Shown here piece after piece: positions 1-8,116 of a stretch of 64,000 bases of DNA. A program made the translations under genes and the position numbers. The DNA comes from Rhizobium glycinendophyticum. GTDB lineage: Bacteria > Pseudomonadota > Alphaproteobacteria > Rhizobiales > Rhizobiaceae. Position 1 is the first letter of the stretch, and each line of letters opens with the position of its first letter. The stretch lies in assembly GCF_006443685.1 (NCBI RefSeq), contig NZ_VFYP01000004.1, positions 190,894 to 254,893 of the forward strand. The letters are read 5' to 3'. The notes under the pieces were generated by a model that saw nothing but the letters and a program-made list of their open reading frames with translations, was not told where the DNA came from and did no database searches.

Positions 1-1077
1 GCCCTTCAGAACGAAATCACCACCGCCGCCAAGGGTTGGGAGACCACCGTGATGGATGCGGCGAGATCCCTGTTCTGGATCCTTGCCGGGATCGAGATCG
101 GCATTGCTGCCGTCTGGCTGGCACTTCAGGCCGCGTCGCTGGACAGCTGGTTCGCTGAACTGGTTCGACGCGTCATGTTTGTGGGCTTCTTCGCGTTTGT
201 GCTCGCCCAGGGTCCGACCTTCGCGAAGGCGGTCGTCGATAGCCTGTTTCAGATCGGCGCTGGTGGAGGCACCGCTTCGCCAGCGGATGTCTTCAATGCG
301 GGCTTGGCCGTTGCGACCAAGATGTCAGAGAAAGTGCAATTCGGGCTGTTCGAGGACAACGCGCTCGCAATCTCGGCGGCATTCGCGATGGTGGTGACGG
401 TGATGGCATTCTCGCTTGTTGCCGCGATCTTCGTGTCCGTGATGGTCGAGATGTATCTCGGCCTACTCGCAGGCATGATCATGCTTGGCCTAGGAGGCTC
501 ATCCTTCACCAAGGATTTTGCCGTCCGTTATCTGGTCTATGCGTTCTCAGTTGGCATGAAGCTGATGGCACTGGTGATGATCTCGCGGATTGGATCTGAG
601 GTTCTTATTGGTCTCGCGAACCAACCTGATATCGGGGATCAGTTCCAAACAGCTCTCGCGATCGCCGGCATCGCATTCGTCGTCTTTATCATCGCTATGT
701 ATGTCCCGAACATCATCCAAGGTGTCGTTCAAGGCGCGTCTGTCTCTGGCGGCATGGAAGCCATCCGGCATGGCGGGCAGGCCGCATCATTTGCGCTTGG
801 CGCGGCATCTCTAGCCGCCGGCGCAGTCGGAGCCGGAGCCGCTGCAGCCCAATCCGCCCGAGCCGCGGGCTCCTCTGTGGCGGGCGCAGCACTGCGCGGT
901 ATGGGCGCCGGGATCGGATCAGCCGGGAAGGCGGCCGGCTCGGCCGCCAAGGAAAAGGCGATCGGTTCGCCCGGCGCCTATGCCGGTTCGATCATGGGGC
1001 TTGCCAACGCCAAGCTAGACCAGAGCCGCACCGGTCAAGCCGGCCCAAAGACGCCACCCGAACGAAACGACAAATAA
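1..1077 (+). CDS. trbL: Conjugal transfer protein TrbL, 5' end outside the window
   Basis: Inner-membrane channel protein (VirB6/TrbL family) of the mating-pair type IV secretion system. The reading frame is open from base 1, so the true start lies to the left; the first internal ATG is at 49. The visible 359 codons hold several hydrophobic segments (about codons 20-75 and 135-245), followed by a hydrophilic alanine/glycine-rich tail ending in a basic, proline-containing stretch, as in TrbL. It is followed after 21 bases by trbF, then trbG, trbH and trbI, the order of the Ti-plasmid trb operon. The family call rests on the hydrophobic pattern, the tail and the gene order. Confidence 0.9.
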   Translation, partial: ALQNEITTAAKGWETTVMDAARSLFWILAGIEIGIAAVWLALQAASLDSWFAELVRRVMFVGFFAFVLAQGPTFAKAVVDSLFQIGAGGGTASPADVFNAGLAVATKMSEKVQFGLFEDNALAISAAFAMVVTVMAFSLVAAIFVSVMVEMYLGLLAGMIMLGLGGSSFTKDFAVRYLVYAFSVGMKLMALVMISRIGSEVLIGLANQPDIGDQFQTALAIAGIAFVVFIIAMYVPNIIQGVVQGASVSGGMEAIRHGGQAASFALGAASLAAGAVGAGAAAAQSARAAGSSVAGAALRGMGAGIGSAGKAAGSAAKEKAIGSPGAYAGSIMGLANAKLDQSRTGQAGPKTPPERNDK

Positions 1078-1098
1078 TCATCAGGAAGGCAAAAAGCG

Positions 1099-1761
1099 AT
1101 GTCAGCAAACCGGCCACCCGACAGCCCTTACCTTGCCGCACGGCAGGAATGGACGGAACGATATGGATCTTATGTCCAGGCGGCGCGCGCATGGCGGATC
1201 GTCGGCATTCTCGGACTATCGATGGCCGTGATCGGCTTTACCTATGCCATGTATCTCAGCACGCAGGTCAAGCTGGTGCCCTACATCGTCGAGGTCGACA
1301 AGCTCGGCACCTCGGTCACGGCAGGCTTCCCCCAACAGATCGAGTATGCCGATGCGCGGGTCGTCCGCGCGACACTTGGCAACTTCATCACTAGCTTGAA
1401 GTCGATCACGCCGGATGCCGTGGTGCAAAAGCAATATATCGACCGGACCTATGCGCTTCTCAGGACATCCGATCCTTCGACCCAGAAGATCAATGCCTGG
1501 TTCCGCGGCAACTCGCCGTTCGAAAAGGCCAAGACATCGACCGTCGCCATCGAGGTCAACAATATCGTGGCGCTCTCCAACCAGACGTACCAGATCGACT
1601 GGACCGAATATGAGCGCGACCGCAAAGGCAAGGAGACCGGTACGCGCCGGTTTCGCGGGATCGCGACCGTCGCGCTAACCGCGCCACAGGACGAGGCGAT
1701 CATCCGCCTCAACCCGATCGGTCTTTATGTCCAGGACTTCGACTGGACCGCACAGCTTTAA
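1099..1761 (+). CDS. trbF: Conjugal transfer protein TrbF (VirB8-like)
   Basis: 220-residue bitopic inner-membrane protein that, as a VirB8-family member, would nucleate assembly of the transfer channel. It has a short cytoplasmic N-terminus with the TrbF-typical NPY-like motif ([10 protein letters not shown] near residue 10), one membrane segment at about residues 33-52, and a periplasmic domain. The start ATG at 1099 follows an AGGAAGGC ribosome site. It sits between trbL and trbG with short gaps, so it is probably cotranscribed. Length and order match rhizobial trb operons. Confidence 0.95.
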   Translation: MSANRPPDSPYLAARQEWTERYGSYVQAARAWRIVGILGLSMAVIGFTYAMYLSTQVKLVPYIVEVDKLGTSVTAGFPQQIEYADARVVRATLGNFITSLKSITPDAVVQKQYIDRTYALLRTSDPSTQKINAWFRGNSPFEKAKTSTVAIEVNNIVALSNQTYQIDWTEYERDRKGKETGTRRFRGIATVALTAPQDEAIIRLNPIGLYVQDFDWTAQL

Positions 1762-1777
1762 GGGCAGGGGAATTCAC

Positions 1778-2590
1778 ATGCACAGAACTGGATTGATCGC
1801 GGCCGTCGGCTGCATAGCCGGGCTCGTCCTCGCGGACTGCGCGATGGCGCAAAGCATGACGTCGAACGAGGTGAAGGGGACCAACATCTCGCGGAAATGG
1901 CGGGGGACGCCCGGTCTGGTGACGACCGGACCCGATGGTAAGGTTATCTTCCTCTTCGGCGAAACCCAGCCCTCTGTCGTCTGCTCACCGCTTCAGGTTT
2001 GCGACATCGAGCTGCAGGGCGGCGAAATCGTCCGCGACGTGCTCGTCGGTGACACAGTCCGCTGGAAGGTCGAGCCGGCGACGTCAGGGGCGACCGGCGG
2101 GCAGGCAATCCACCTGATCGTCAAGCCGTCCGAGGCCGGCTTGGTAACGTCGATGGTCGTCACGACGTCTCGGCGGACCTATCATATCCAGCTCAAATCC
2201 CATCCCAGCCAGTACATGGCCCGGATCGGTTTCGAGTATCCAGAAGATGTGTCGACCAAACTCGCCGACATCAATGCCCGGCTTGAGACCGGCGGAGCCC
2301 CGGGGACCGCTCCCGAAAGGCTGAACTTCTCCTACTCGGTCAGTGGCGGCGCCTCATGGCGGCCGAAGCGCGTCTATTCCGACGGCACCAAGACCTACAT
2401 TCAATTCCCCCGGTCGATCTCCGGGCAGGACGCTCCGGTGCTGTTCGTCGTCAGCGGCGGTCAGAACCGTATCGTCAACTACCGCATGAAGAACGACATG
2501 ATGATTGTCGACTATGCCGTAGACAAGGCTGTGCTCGTCTCCGGTGTTGGGTGGCGCCAGCAGAAAATCACCATCCGGCGGAGAGGCTGA
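1778..2590 (+). CDS. trbG: Conjugal transfer protein TrbG (VirB9-like)
   Basis: 270-residue periplasmic/outer-membrane-associated subunit of the type IV secretion core complex (VirB9/TrbG/CagX family). The start chosen is ATG 1778, behind a GGGGAA ribosome site. It opens a Sec signal peptide with a hydrophobic core and a probable cleavage site after AMA near residue 24. An upstream in-frame codon at 1727 would overlap trbF and lack the signal. The C-terminal half carries the VirB9 pattern (YSVSG, then the [10 protein letters not shown] block, which matches the conserved P..V..DG..T...F motif). The gene lies 16 bases after trbF and 3 bases before trbH. Confidence 0.95.
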   Translation: MHRTGLIAAVGCIAGLVLADCAMAQSMTSNEVKGTNISRKWRGTPGLVTTGPDGKVIFLFGETQPSVVCSPLQVCDIELQGGEIVRDVLVGDTVRWKVEPATSGATGGQAIHLIVKPSEAGLVTSMVVTTSRRTYHIQLKSHPSQYMARIGFEYPEDVSTKLADINARLETGGAPGTAPERLNFSYSVSGGASWRPKRVYSDGTKTYIQFPRSISGQDAPVLFVVSGGQNRIVNYRMKNDMMIVDYAVDKAVLVSGVGWRQQKITIRRRG

Positions 2591-2593
2591 CCG

Positions 2594-3031
2594 ATGAAGA
2601 AGACAATCGCCACCATCATCATCGCCTCAGTTCTTTCCGGTTGCCAGACTGCGGATGAAACCCTGACCACGAATTCCACCCCGATCGCCGTCACCGGCGC
2701 TACCGCAAGCGCGATCGCCGGCGACATGGCAAGCCGCCTCGCCGAACAGGTCGGGCCAGCCGGCACCACCACCCTGAAAATGGACAACGACAGTTCTGAA
2801 TACGCCGCCGCTCTTGAGGCCGCGCTGAAGGGTTGGGGATACACGGTCATCGCCGAAGGGAAAGTTGGCAAGGATCAGAAGCCGGTCGAGGTTGCTTGGT
2901 CGATCGACAGTTTCGATGGACAGGTTCTGGCATGGGTCAGCACACCGGCCATCGCGCTTGGCCGAGCCTATACAGCGACGTCAGTGGGTGCGACGCCCGC
3001 CAGTCCGCTTTCGATCATGCAGCGAAACTGA
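2594..3031 (+). CDS. trbH: Conjugal transfer lipoprotein TrbH
   Basis: 145-residue predicted lipoprotein, proposed VirB7 counterpart stabilising the outer part of the channel. A short signal sequence ends in a lipobox (VLSGC, cysteine at residue 17). The rest is a compact domain with the TrbH-like pattern of a helix followed by an amphipathic beta region. It starts 3 bases after the trbG stop and ends 14 bases before trbI. TrbH is poorly conserved, so the call depends partly on position between trbG and trbI. Confidence 0.88.
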   Translation: MKKTIATIIIASVLSGCQTADETLTTNSTPIAVTGATASAIAGDMASRLAEQVGPAGTTTLKMDNDSSEYAAALEAALKGWGYTVIAEGKVGKDQKPVEVAWSIDSFDGQVLAWVSTPAIALGRAYTATSVGATPASPLSIMQRN

Positions 3032-3045
3032 GGGGAGGGGAGAGC

Positions 3046-4344
3046 ATGGTTCAATCGCTCCAGCTCGGCACGGCGGGAAATGCTGACGATCAACAAAGCA
3101 TGCGACGCCTCAATCGCCTGCCGATCATCGTCGCGATCGTCATCATCGTTCTGTTTTTCGGCGTCGTGATCATCGGCTTGTCCTGGCGCGGTCTCTCCTT
3201 CAACCGGGGAAACGAACTCGATGGCACCTCCGCTTCTCCGGCAACCACGTTTGGCGATCAGCTGAAGCGCGGGGTGTCGGACGGGATCATCGGTGAACCG
3301 GAGCAACGCGAGGTATTTCAGCCGACGCCTGTCGTTGTTGAGCGGGAGCCGGTGAGAGAGGCCGCCGCGGAGCGGCAGAACGAGGTCCGGACGGAACGGC
3401 GATCGCAACTCGAGCCGGAATCCGAGTGGAAAGCTCGGCTGAAGCGGGAACAGGACGAACAGATCCTTCGGGAGGCGCAGCGGCAGAGGATGGCCAGCCT
3501 GCAGGCGCGGGCAACCGCGCTTGATTCGCCGCTGAAGGTGGATGTGTCCGACATTCAAAAGGATACGGCCGGCAGCAGAAACGACGCCCGCCAACCGCTC
3601 AATTCCACGACGAACAGTGCATCCGACCTCTACAGCGCAGCGATGCAGTCCGGGTTGCTCGGACAGAACGGCGATCAAAACGGTCAGACCTCGAAGGAAG
3701 ACTTTTTCAATCAGGACATCAAGGATCTCGGCTATCTGCCGAACCAGGTGGTCCCGCAACTCTCCCCCTACGAATTGAAGCGTGGATCGGTCATCCCGGC
3801 CACGATGAACACCGGCTTGGATTCGGATCTTCCCGGGCGGATCAGCGCACAAGTTAGCCAGAATGTGTATGACAGCGCCACTGGCTACCGCCTGCTTATC
3901 CCGCAGGGAGCAAAGCTGTTTGGTCGCTACGATTCCAAGGTCTCTTTTGGGCAGGAGCGCGTGCTTGTCGTGTGGACCGACCTGATCTTCCCCAACGGCT
4001 CCACACTTCAGATCGGCGGCATGTCCGGCACGGATGCCGAGGGGTACGGCGGCTTCAAGGACAAGGTTGATCGTCACCTCTGGCGCACGTTCGGCTCTGC
4101 CGCGCTCGTCGCCATCATTGGCACGGGAATCGATATGTCGATGCCGGAGAGCTCGACACTCGCTACACAAGATACGGCGTCGGAAGCAGCCCGACGGAAC
4201 TTTGCCGAAAGCTTCGGCCGAGTGGCCGATCAAAGCATATCAAAAAATCTGAATGTCCAGCCGACGGTCAGGATACGGCCGGGCTACAAATTCAACGTGT
4301 TGGTAGATCAGGACATCGTCTTTCCAGCCGCTTATCGCGACTAG
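3046..4344 (+). CDS. trbI: Conjugal transfer protein TrbI (VirB10-like)
   Basis: 432-residue VirB10-family protein that spans the envelope and couples energy to the outer-membrane pore. Start ATG 3046 follows a strong GAGGGGAGGGGAG ribosome site; the frame stays open far upstream through trbH but that part has no homology. One membrane segment lies at about residues 27-50. It is followed by a charged, glutamate/arginine-rich stalk (about 95-165) and the conserved C-terminal beta-barrel domain with the VirB10-typical GSVIPA, LIPQGAKL and IRPGYKFNVLVDQDI blocks. Last gene of the trb operon; traR follows after 215 bases. Confidence 0.96.
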   Translation: MVQSLQLGTAGNADDQQSMRRLNRLPIIVAIVIIVLFFGVVIIGLSWRGLSFNRGNELDGTSASPATTFGDQLKRGVSDGIIGEPEQREVFQPTPVVVEREPVREAAAERQNEVRTERRSQLEPESEWKARLKREQDEQILREAQRQRMASLQARATALDSPLKVDVSDIQKDTAGSRNDARQPLNSTTNSASDLYSAAMQSGLLGQNGDQNGQTSKEDFFNQDIKDLGYLPNQVVPQLSPYELKRGSVIPATMNTGLDSDLPGRISAQVSQNVYDSATGYRLLIPQGAKLFGRYDSKVSFGQERVLVVWTDLIFPNGSTLQIGGMSGTDAEGYGGFKDKVDRHLWRTFGSAALVAIIGTGIDMSMPESSTLATQDTASEAARRNFAESFGRVADQSISKNLNVQPTVRIRPGYKFNVLVDQDIVFPAAYRD

Positions 4345-4395
4345 CCGACCAGTCCTGCCCCGCAAATGCCACAGACAGATTGAATCGTCATGGGC

Positions 4396-4413
4396 CAATG
4401 CAATCTTGCATGG
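4396..4413 (+). promoter_or_regulatory. tra-box-like palindrome between trbI and traR
   Basis: The 18-base stretch contains a 6-base inverted repeat, ATGCAA-TC-TTGCAT at 4398-4411. Its core is TGCA-N4-TGCA, the same core as the Ti-plasmid tra box (TGCAGATCTGCA), to which TraR-lactone binds. The outer bases do not match the classic tra box. It lies about 150 bases upstream of traR, where autoregulation by TraR would be expected. Binding is inferred, not shown. Confidence 0.4.
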
Positions 4414-4509
4414 CTAAAAACTTTCATTAATGGTCAAATTCAAAGCCGCATGCTCCTGTGCGGCGACTTGTCTCGGAGCTATCGCGCCCTCAGCCAAGGG
4501 CATCCCTAC

Positions 4510-4534
4510 ATGACTGCAACTGTGCTGCAGTCAT
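4510..4534 (+). promoter_or_regulatory. Perfect inverted repeat in front of traR
   Basis: ATGACTGCA and TGCAGTCAT are perfect 9-base arms separated by 7 bases, ending 11 bases before the traR ribosome site. Centre spacing does not fit the 18-base tra box. It could be an operator for another dimeric regulator or an RNA hairpin in the traR leader. There is no T-run, so it is not a classic terminator. Confidence 0.45.
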
Positions 4535-4559
4535 ACCCTCAGTCGAAGGAGGCTGTGAA

Positions 4560-5261
4560 TTGAATCAATGGTTCGAGCGTTTGACTGAGCAGGTTGCCCT
4601 GGCTCATGACGAGGCCGCAGTAAGGGCCACCCTGGAAAAACTCAGTCAGGAGGCAGGTTTTGGCGCCTTTGCGTATCTGAGCCTTCAGGCAGAAACCCAC
4701 ACGGCAATCTCAAACTATGACATGGAGTGGCAGCAGCGATATCTCGAAAGAGCATACGCATCGATCGATCCAGTCGTGCGAAACGCGCGCGACAAGCTTG
4801 AGGCCTACGCGTGGTCCAATGAAGCATCAATGCGAATGAGCAAGGAGCACAGGACCTTCTACGGAGAGGCCGGTGAGTTCGGAATCCGCTCAGGGATCAC
4901 CATTCCGATCAAGGCGGGCTTCGGGCGTATGGCGATGCTCACACTTGCCTCTGCAGATGCGGACTTCGCCCAAGGACAACAGCTGAACCCGGTCCTTGCG
5001 GCTTCGGCAGTCGCGCAACTGCATGCGAGGCTCGAAGACTTGGGAGCGAAGCCAACATTTCGAACACCAATTCGATTGAAGTCGGATGAGTTGACTTGCT
5101 TGCGCTGGTCGGCCGAGGGGAAATCGATGCGTGCGATCGCGATCATCGAGAACACAACCTATGCCAACGTCGCGTTCTTCATTCGCAATGCCAAGGCTGC
5201 ATTGGGTGTGACGACCTTGCCGCAGGCGACAGCCATGGCCACGAAATTCGGCCTTATTTAA
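4560..5261 (+). CDS. traR: Quorum-sensing activator TraR
   Basis: 233-residue LuxR-family activator of conjugation that binds an acyl-homoserine lactone and then dimerises on tra boxes. The start is taken as TTG 4560: an AAGGAGG ribosome site ends 7 bases before it, and from there the protein aligns end to end with Agrobacterium TraR (MNQWFERLTE against MQHWLDKLTD). With this start the ligand-pocket residues Tyr53, Trp57, Asp70 and Trp85 fall on the positions known for TraR, and the SGITIPIK segment is kept. The C-terminal quarter is a LuxR-type helix-turn-helix (LRWSAEGKSMRAIA). It faces traM with a one-base gap. The DNA-recognition helix differs clearly from that of pTi TraR, so its sites may also differ. 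Confidence 0.93.
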   Translation: MNQWFERLTEQVALAHDEAAVRATLEKLSQEAGFGAFAYLSLQAETHTAISNYDMEWQQRYLERAYASIDPVVRNARDKLEAYAWSNEASMRMSKEHRTFYGEAGEFGIRSGITIPIKAGFGRMAMLTLASADADFAQGQQLNPVLAASAVAQLHARLEDLGAKPTFRTPIRLKSDELTCLRWSAEGKSMRAIAIIENTTYANVAFFIRNAKAALGVTTLPQATAMATKFGLI

Positions 5262-5262
5262 G

Positions 5263-5556
5263 TTAGTGTCCCTTTGCTCTCGGCATGTCCGGAATGTAGC
5301 CTAGAATGTCGAGAAGCGTGGACACGACCGTCTGCTGGGCATGCACCGCAATCATCGCCTGTATGTAATCTTGGCTCGCCTCTCGCACCGACTCCGGGTC
5401 GGCTGCGGCATCGATTTTAGCTTCGAGCATGACTGCGTCGTTGCGCAAGCGGCGATGTTTCTCGATCTCCCGCACAACATGGCGTTCGATCTCCTCAGGC
5501 GGTTGATCACTCATCAAACCGATGAGTGGACGCAATATGAGTTTGTTGTCAGACAC
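5263..5556 (-). CDS. traM: TraR antiactivator TraM
   Basis: 97-residue alpha-helical protein that binds TraR and blocks DNA binding. The TraM signature is clear: LRPLIGL near the N-terminus, HRRL in the first helix and a C-terminal block (IAVHAQQTVVSTLLDILGYIP) close to the MHAQMSALNTLISILGFIP of pTi TraM. GTG 5556 is preferred because it places LRPLIGL near the start as in known TraM proteins; the frame stays open upstream to 5688. The gene converges on traR with one base between stop codons, the arrangement seen on Ri/pNGR234a-class plasmids. No strong ribosome site was seen for either start. Confidence 0.9.
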   Translation of the reverse strand: MSDNKLILRPLIGLMSDQPPEEIERHVVREIEKHRRLRNDAVMLEAKIDAAADPESVREASQDYIQAMIAVHAQQTVVSTLLDILGYIPDMPRAKGH

Positions 5557-5689
5557 TGGCCCGGCTGCACTTGTTTTTAAAATGATCGATCCAGTTACTG
5601 CCCATATGCGGTCGGTGTAAACCGTCTTAAAAATCTGAAACGCGGCGGGGTAAGCCGATATAAAAATCGACGATGTACTATAGTTCATA

Positions 5690-5734
5690 AACTCAAAGTA
5701 TGTAAATGGCGTTCTTCAACTCAAAGTATGTAAA
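5690..5734. repeat. Two 17-base direct repeats, 28-base period
   Basis: AACTCAAAGTATGTAAA occurs at 5690-5706 and again at 5718-5734. The pair lies in front of the broken Xre-type regulator and upstream of traM on the other strand, so it may be an operator of that regulator or part of the traM promoter region. A short local duplication is the simplest origin. Confidence 0.6.
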
Positions 5735-5750
5735 CGGTTCTCTGCCGCGC

Positions 5751-5968
5751 ATGGATATGCGCAAGCTGGTCGGCCGAAATTTCGCCCGCCTCCGTCGTGG
5801 AAAAGGCCTGACGCAGGGGGACGTCGAAGCGCGCTCGGGCTTCAGCCAGCAGTATCCGGGCGGTCTCGAACGGGGGAAGCGAACCCGTCCATCGTCACGC
5901 TTCATGAAATCGCCCAGGCGCTTGGAGTGAGCCATGTTGAACTGGTCAAGCCCGACAAAACAGACTGA
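5751..5968 (+). pseudogene. Xre-family DNA-binding regulator, frameshifted
   Basis: Starting at ATG 5751 (MDMRKLVG) the frame encodes a Cro/C1-type helix-turn-helix (NFARLRRGKGLTQGDVEARS). After codon 40 or so (ERGKR) it moves out of frame. The next frame continues the family pattern without interruption: NPSIVTLHEIAQALGVSHV, ending at TGA 5966-5968. A single base missing near 5883 explains this, giving an intact ancestor of about 72 residues. Upstream in-frame ATG 5706 is possible but has no homology. The broken gene probably has no function unless the shift is a sequencing error. Confidence 0.8.
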
Positions 5969-6088
5969 TTGAGCAAGGCTCTCTTCGCTGGTCAGTCTAT
6001 GAAGTATTCTGCGATCGTACGGACTACCGAGGTCCCACTTCACAATGCGCAGTGAAGTCGATATATGCTCTCCCAAAGGAGAATAATT

Positions 6089-6712
6089 ATGGCTCAGACG
6101 TCGCGTGCCTACACACCCGCAGAAGCAGCTGCCGTCAGCGAAATCGCCGTGAAATCGGTACACAACGCTATCGACAAGCGGATCATCGCACGACGGCGTT
6201 CCGAAGAGGAGGGTAGGGCACTCTCTGACGATGACTTGCTGCGTCTCAAGCTGTGGTACGGGGTCGGCTCGATCTTGTCCGCCGAGCGCCGCCAGCGGCT
6301 TTTCGACACGATTGACCAGAATCCCGACGCCGATACTGTGCGGGCAGATGACTATCTAATCGTCGATGTTGCCCGCGCCCGCGAGCAGCTTGCTGCGCGT
6401 GCGGAGGCACTCCGGGAAGCTGAGCGGGCGATTGAATCCCTGAAGGGTGTCCTTGGCGGCGAACCTGTTTTCAACAAGACCCGCGTCCCTGTCAGGACGA
6501 TTGCCGCAATGAAGGCCCAGGGTGCGAGCACCGACGAGATCCTCGAGGGGTATCCGGCGGTTACCGCACGGATGGTTGAACTCGCGGAGATCTGGACGGC
6601 CGCTAACCCTGCAAGGGGTCGGCCTCGCAAGCTTTCCGACCTTGGCGCCACCGTAAAGTCGTCAAGGCGGCTCCCACTTTCGAAGGCTGCCAACAGGCCA
6701 TCAGGCAGCTGA
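6089..6712 (+). CDS. DUF433 antitoxin-like protein
   Basis: 207-residue protein with an N-terminal MerR-like helix-turn-helix (YTPAEAAAVSEIAVKSVHNAI) and a C-terminal DUF433 domain (GEPVFNKTRVPVRTI, then DEILEGYP, about residues 125-165). DUF433 proteins are usually antitoxins paired with DUF5615/PIN-like toxins (VapBC45 type). ATG 6089 follows an AAAGGAG ribosome site. The toxin-like reading frame follows 4 bases downstream but is broken. The last 40 residues are basic and low-complexity. The protein probably represses its own promoter, an inference from its domains. Confidence 0.8.
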   Translation: MAQTSRAYTPAEAAAVSEIAVKSVHNAIDKRIIARRRSEEEGRALSDDDLLRLKLWYGVGSILSAERRQRLFDTIDQNPDADTVRADDYLIVDVARAREQLAARAEALREAERAIESLKGVLGGEPVFNKTRVPVRTIAAMKAQGASTDEILEGYPAVTARMVELAEIWTAANPARGRPRKLSDLGATVKSSRRLPLSKAANRPSGS

Positions 6713-6716
6713 GACC

Positions 6717-7093
6717 GTGAAGTTCCTGATTGATGAGCGCCTGCACACTTCGCTGGTGGCCGTCGCTAACGAGAATGGCCACGACGGCTACCACGTAAAT
6801 TGACTTGGCCTGAGCGGCGAAAAAGAATGGGATCTCATGCCGCGCATCGTTGCGGAGGATTAAACCTTCGTCACCAACAACGCGCGCGATTTCAGAAAAC
6901 TCTATGCCAATGAAGAAATCCATGCTGGTTGGTCATCATCGTGCCTCAGGTTGTTCCGGCTTTGCAGCGCGAACTATTCACGCCACTCCTCGAGGAAGTG
7001 GCCGGCGGCGAAGAACTTTTAAACGAAGTGATTGAGGTCAGCATCGAAGGCGACGAAGCCGTTTTCACCCGTTGTTCTCTTCCGACAAACTGA
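6717..7093 (+). pseudogene. DUF5615 PIN-like toxin, degenerate
   Basis: From GTG 6717 the frame reads VKFLIDERLHTSLVAVANE, then GHDGYHVN, an in-frame TGA, GLSGEKEWDLMPRIVAED, an in-frame TAA, and TFVTNNARDFRKLYANEEIHAG. After that a frame change is needed to continue IIVPQVVPALQRELFTPLL to the TGA at 7091-7093. The FLIDE start and the TNNARDF segment are hallmarks of the DUF5615 PIN-like fold. Two stops and a frameshift mean no full product. It is the expected toxin partner of the DUF433 gene directly upstream. Confidence 0.75.
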
Positions 7094-7490
7094 GAAATGA
7101 GACGATACCCCTCGAGCGGGCCGGTTCATCGTCTGTTTACAGGCACGCACCCTTTACCGATCAAATTGGGTCTCATCGGTAACCGCCTACCTGTTCCGCC
7201 ATATCCACAATAAGATCGGTTCCGGCGGCACTTAGACTACCCGAACGGGCCAATGTTAGGCGTAACTGATGTTTTGTCGCAAACACGCGAGCAGTCGTTC
7301 AGTCCTAACCTGGATAGTTAGACCGAATGGCTAACTGCCGAGGCTACCCTAGAAGAGGCAGCCCTCTCCGAGCGACAAATGGCTGCGAATTTAAACGCAA
7401 GCAACCGGCCGTTCTTAACCGAAGCTCCGTCCAATCTTAAGCCGAAGTCCGTCTGATCTAAATCCGATAGACCTCTAACATAAAGCAGCA
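7094..7490. other. Intergenic stretch with an inverted repeat
   Basis: No convincing gene. Contains an 8-base perfect inverted repeat, TTACCGAT at 7154-7161 and ATCGGTAA at 7175-7182, and an imperfect CTAAC/GTTAG repeat near 7304-7321. It separates the decayed toxin gene from the end of the traAFBH operon. Confidence 0.5.
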
Positions 7491-8102
7491 TCACTTCTGG
7501 CCCCCAATCCGTGTAAGATCGATCCGGATACCCGCGTCGTTAGGTTTGGCGTGCGCTTGATCCGGGACCTCGACGATTTCGTCTTCCTCTTTATGGATAG
7601 CAGCGTCCCTCTCGAACACGGACAACTGTTGCAAGACTGCTCCACCCGGATCCTCAGCCTGAAACACGCTCTCCCCTTCGAACTTGCCGGTTCGCCAGGC
7701 GTGGATCGCATCGTCGAACAGCTGCGGGAACACCTCTTCGCTCGTTGGATTTCCGTACCACTTGGCAACGATGCGCAGGATCTTGGCGAACATCGCTGTG
7801 CCCATACGCAGATTGGCGCACGGGTCGACAAGATCGACCTTCAGCTCCGACGCGTCCTTCAACCCAATCCCTGCAGGGATCTGGTTGAGACCCACGCGGA
7901 CGACGGAGCCGCCGGTGTTGTCACGGACAATATCGATCGCTTCTTCAGGCGTCTTCGCTTTGGGAACGAGGATGAGACGGCTGCCGGACTTCACCACGAC
8001 GGCAAGCGGATCATCAGAGCCGACTGCCTGGACGAACTGCTCGACAATTGCCGGCTTCAACGATGGGTCGGCACATTCCTTGATCAGCGCAGCATCCAGC
8101 AT
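7491..8102 (-). CDS. traH: Conjugal transfer protein TraH
   Basis: 203-residue protein of the Ti-type traAFBH operon; its exact role in transfer is not known. The N-terminus MLDAALIKECADPSLKPAIVE and the following KSGSRLILVPK segment are the recognisable TraH pattern. ATG 8102 is chosen because GGAGCTCGC precedes it and homologues begin there; an upstream TTG at 8120 lies in the same frame. It begins 14 bases after the traB stop and is the last gene of the operon. Confidence 0.88.
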   Translation of the reverse strand: MLDAALIKECADPSLKPAIVEQFVQAVGSDDPLAVVVKSGSRLILVPKAKTPEEAIDIVRDNTGGSVVRVGLNQIPAGIGLKDASELKVDLVDPCANLRMGTAMFAKILRIVAKWYGNPTSEEVFPQLFDDAIHAWRTGKFEGESVFQAEDPGGAVLQQLSVFERDAAIHKEEDEIVEVPDQAHAKPNDAGIRIDLTRIGGQK

Positions 8103-8116
8103 GCGAGCTCCATGTT

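Noticed and set aside
2968..4233. Long open frame antisense to trbI
   Set aside because: GC-rich shadow of trbI, with no ribosome site or motif, and basic/low-complexity composition.
4510..4534. Classic tra box
   Set aside because: Arms and spacer (9-7-9) do not fit the 18-base dyad of known tra boxes, so it is listed only as an unassigned inverted repeat.
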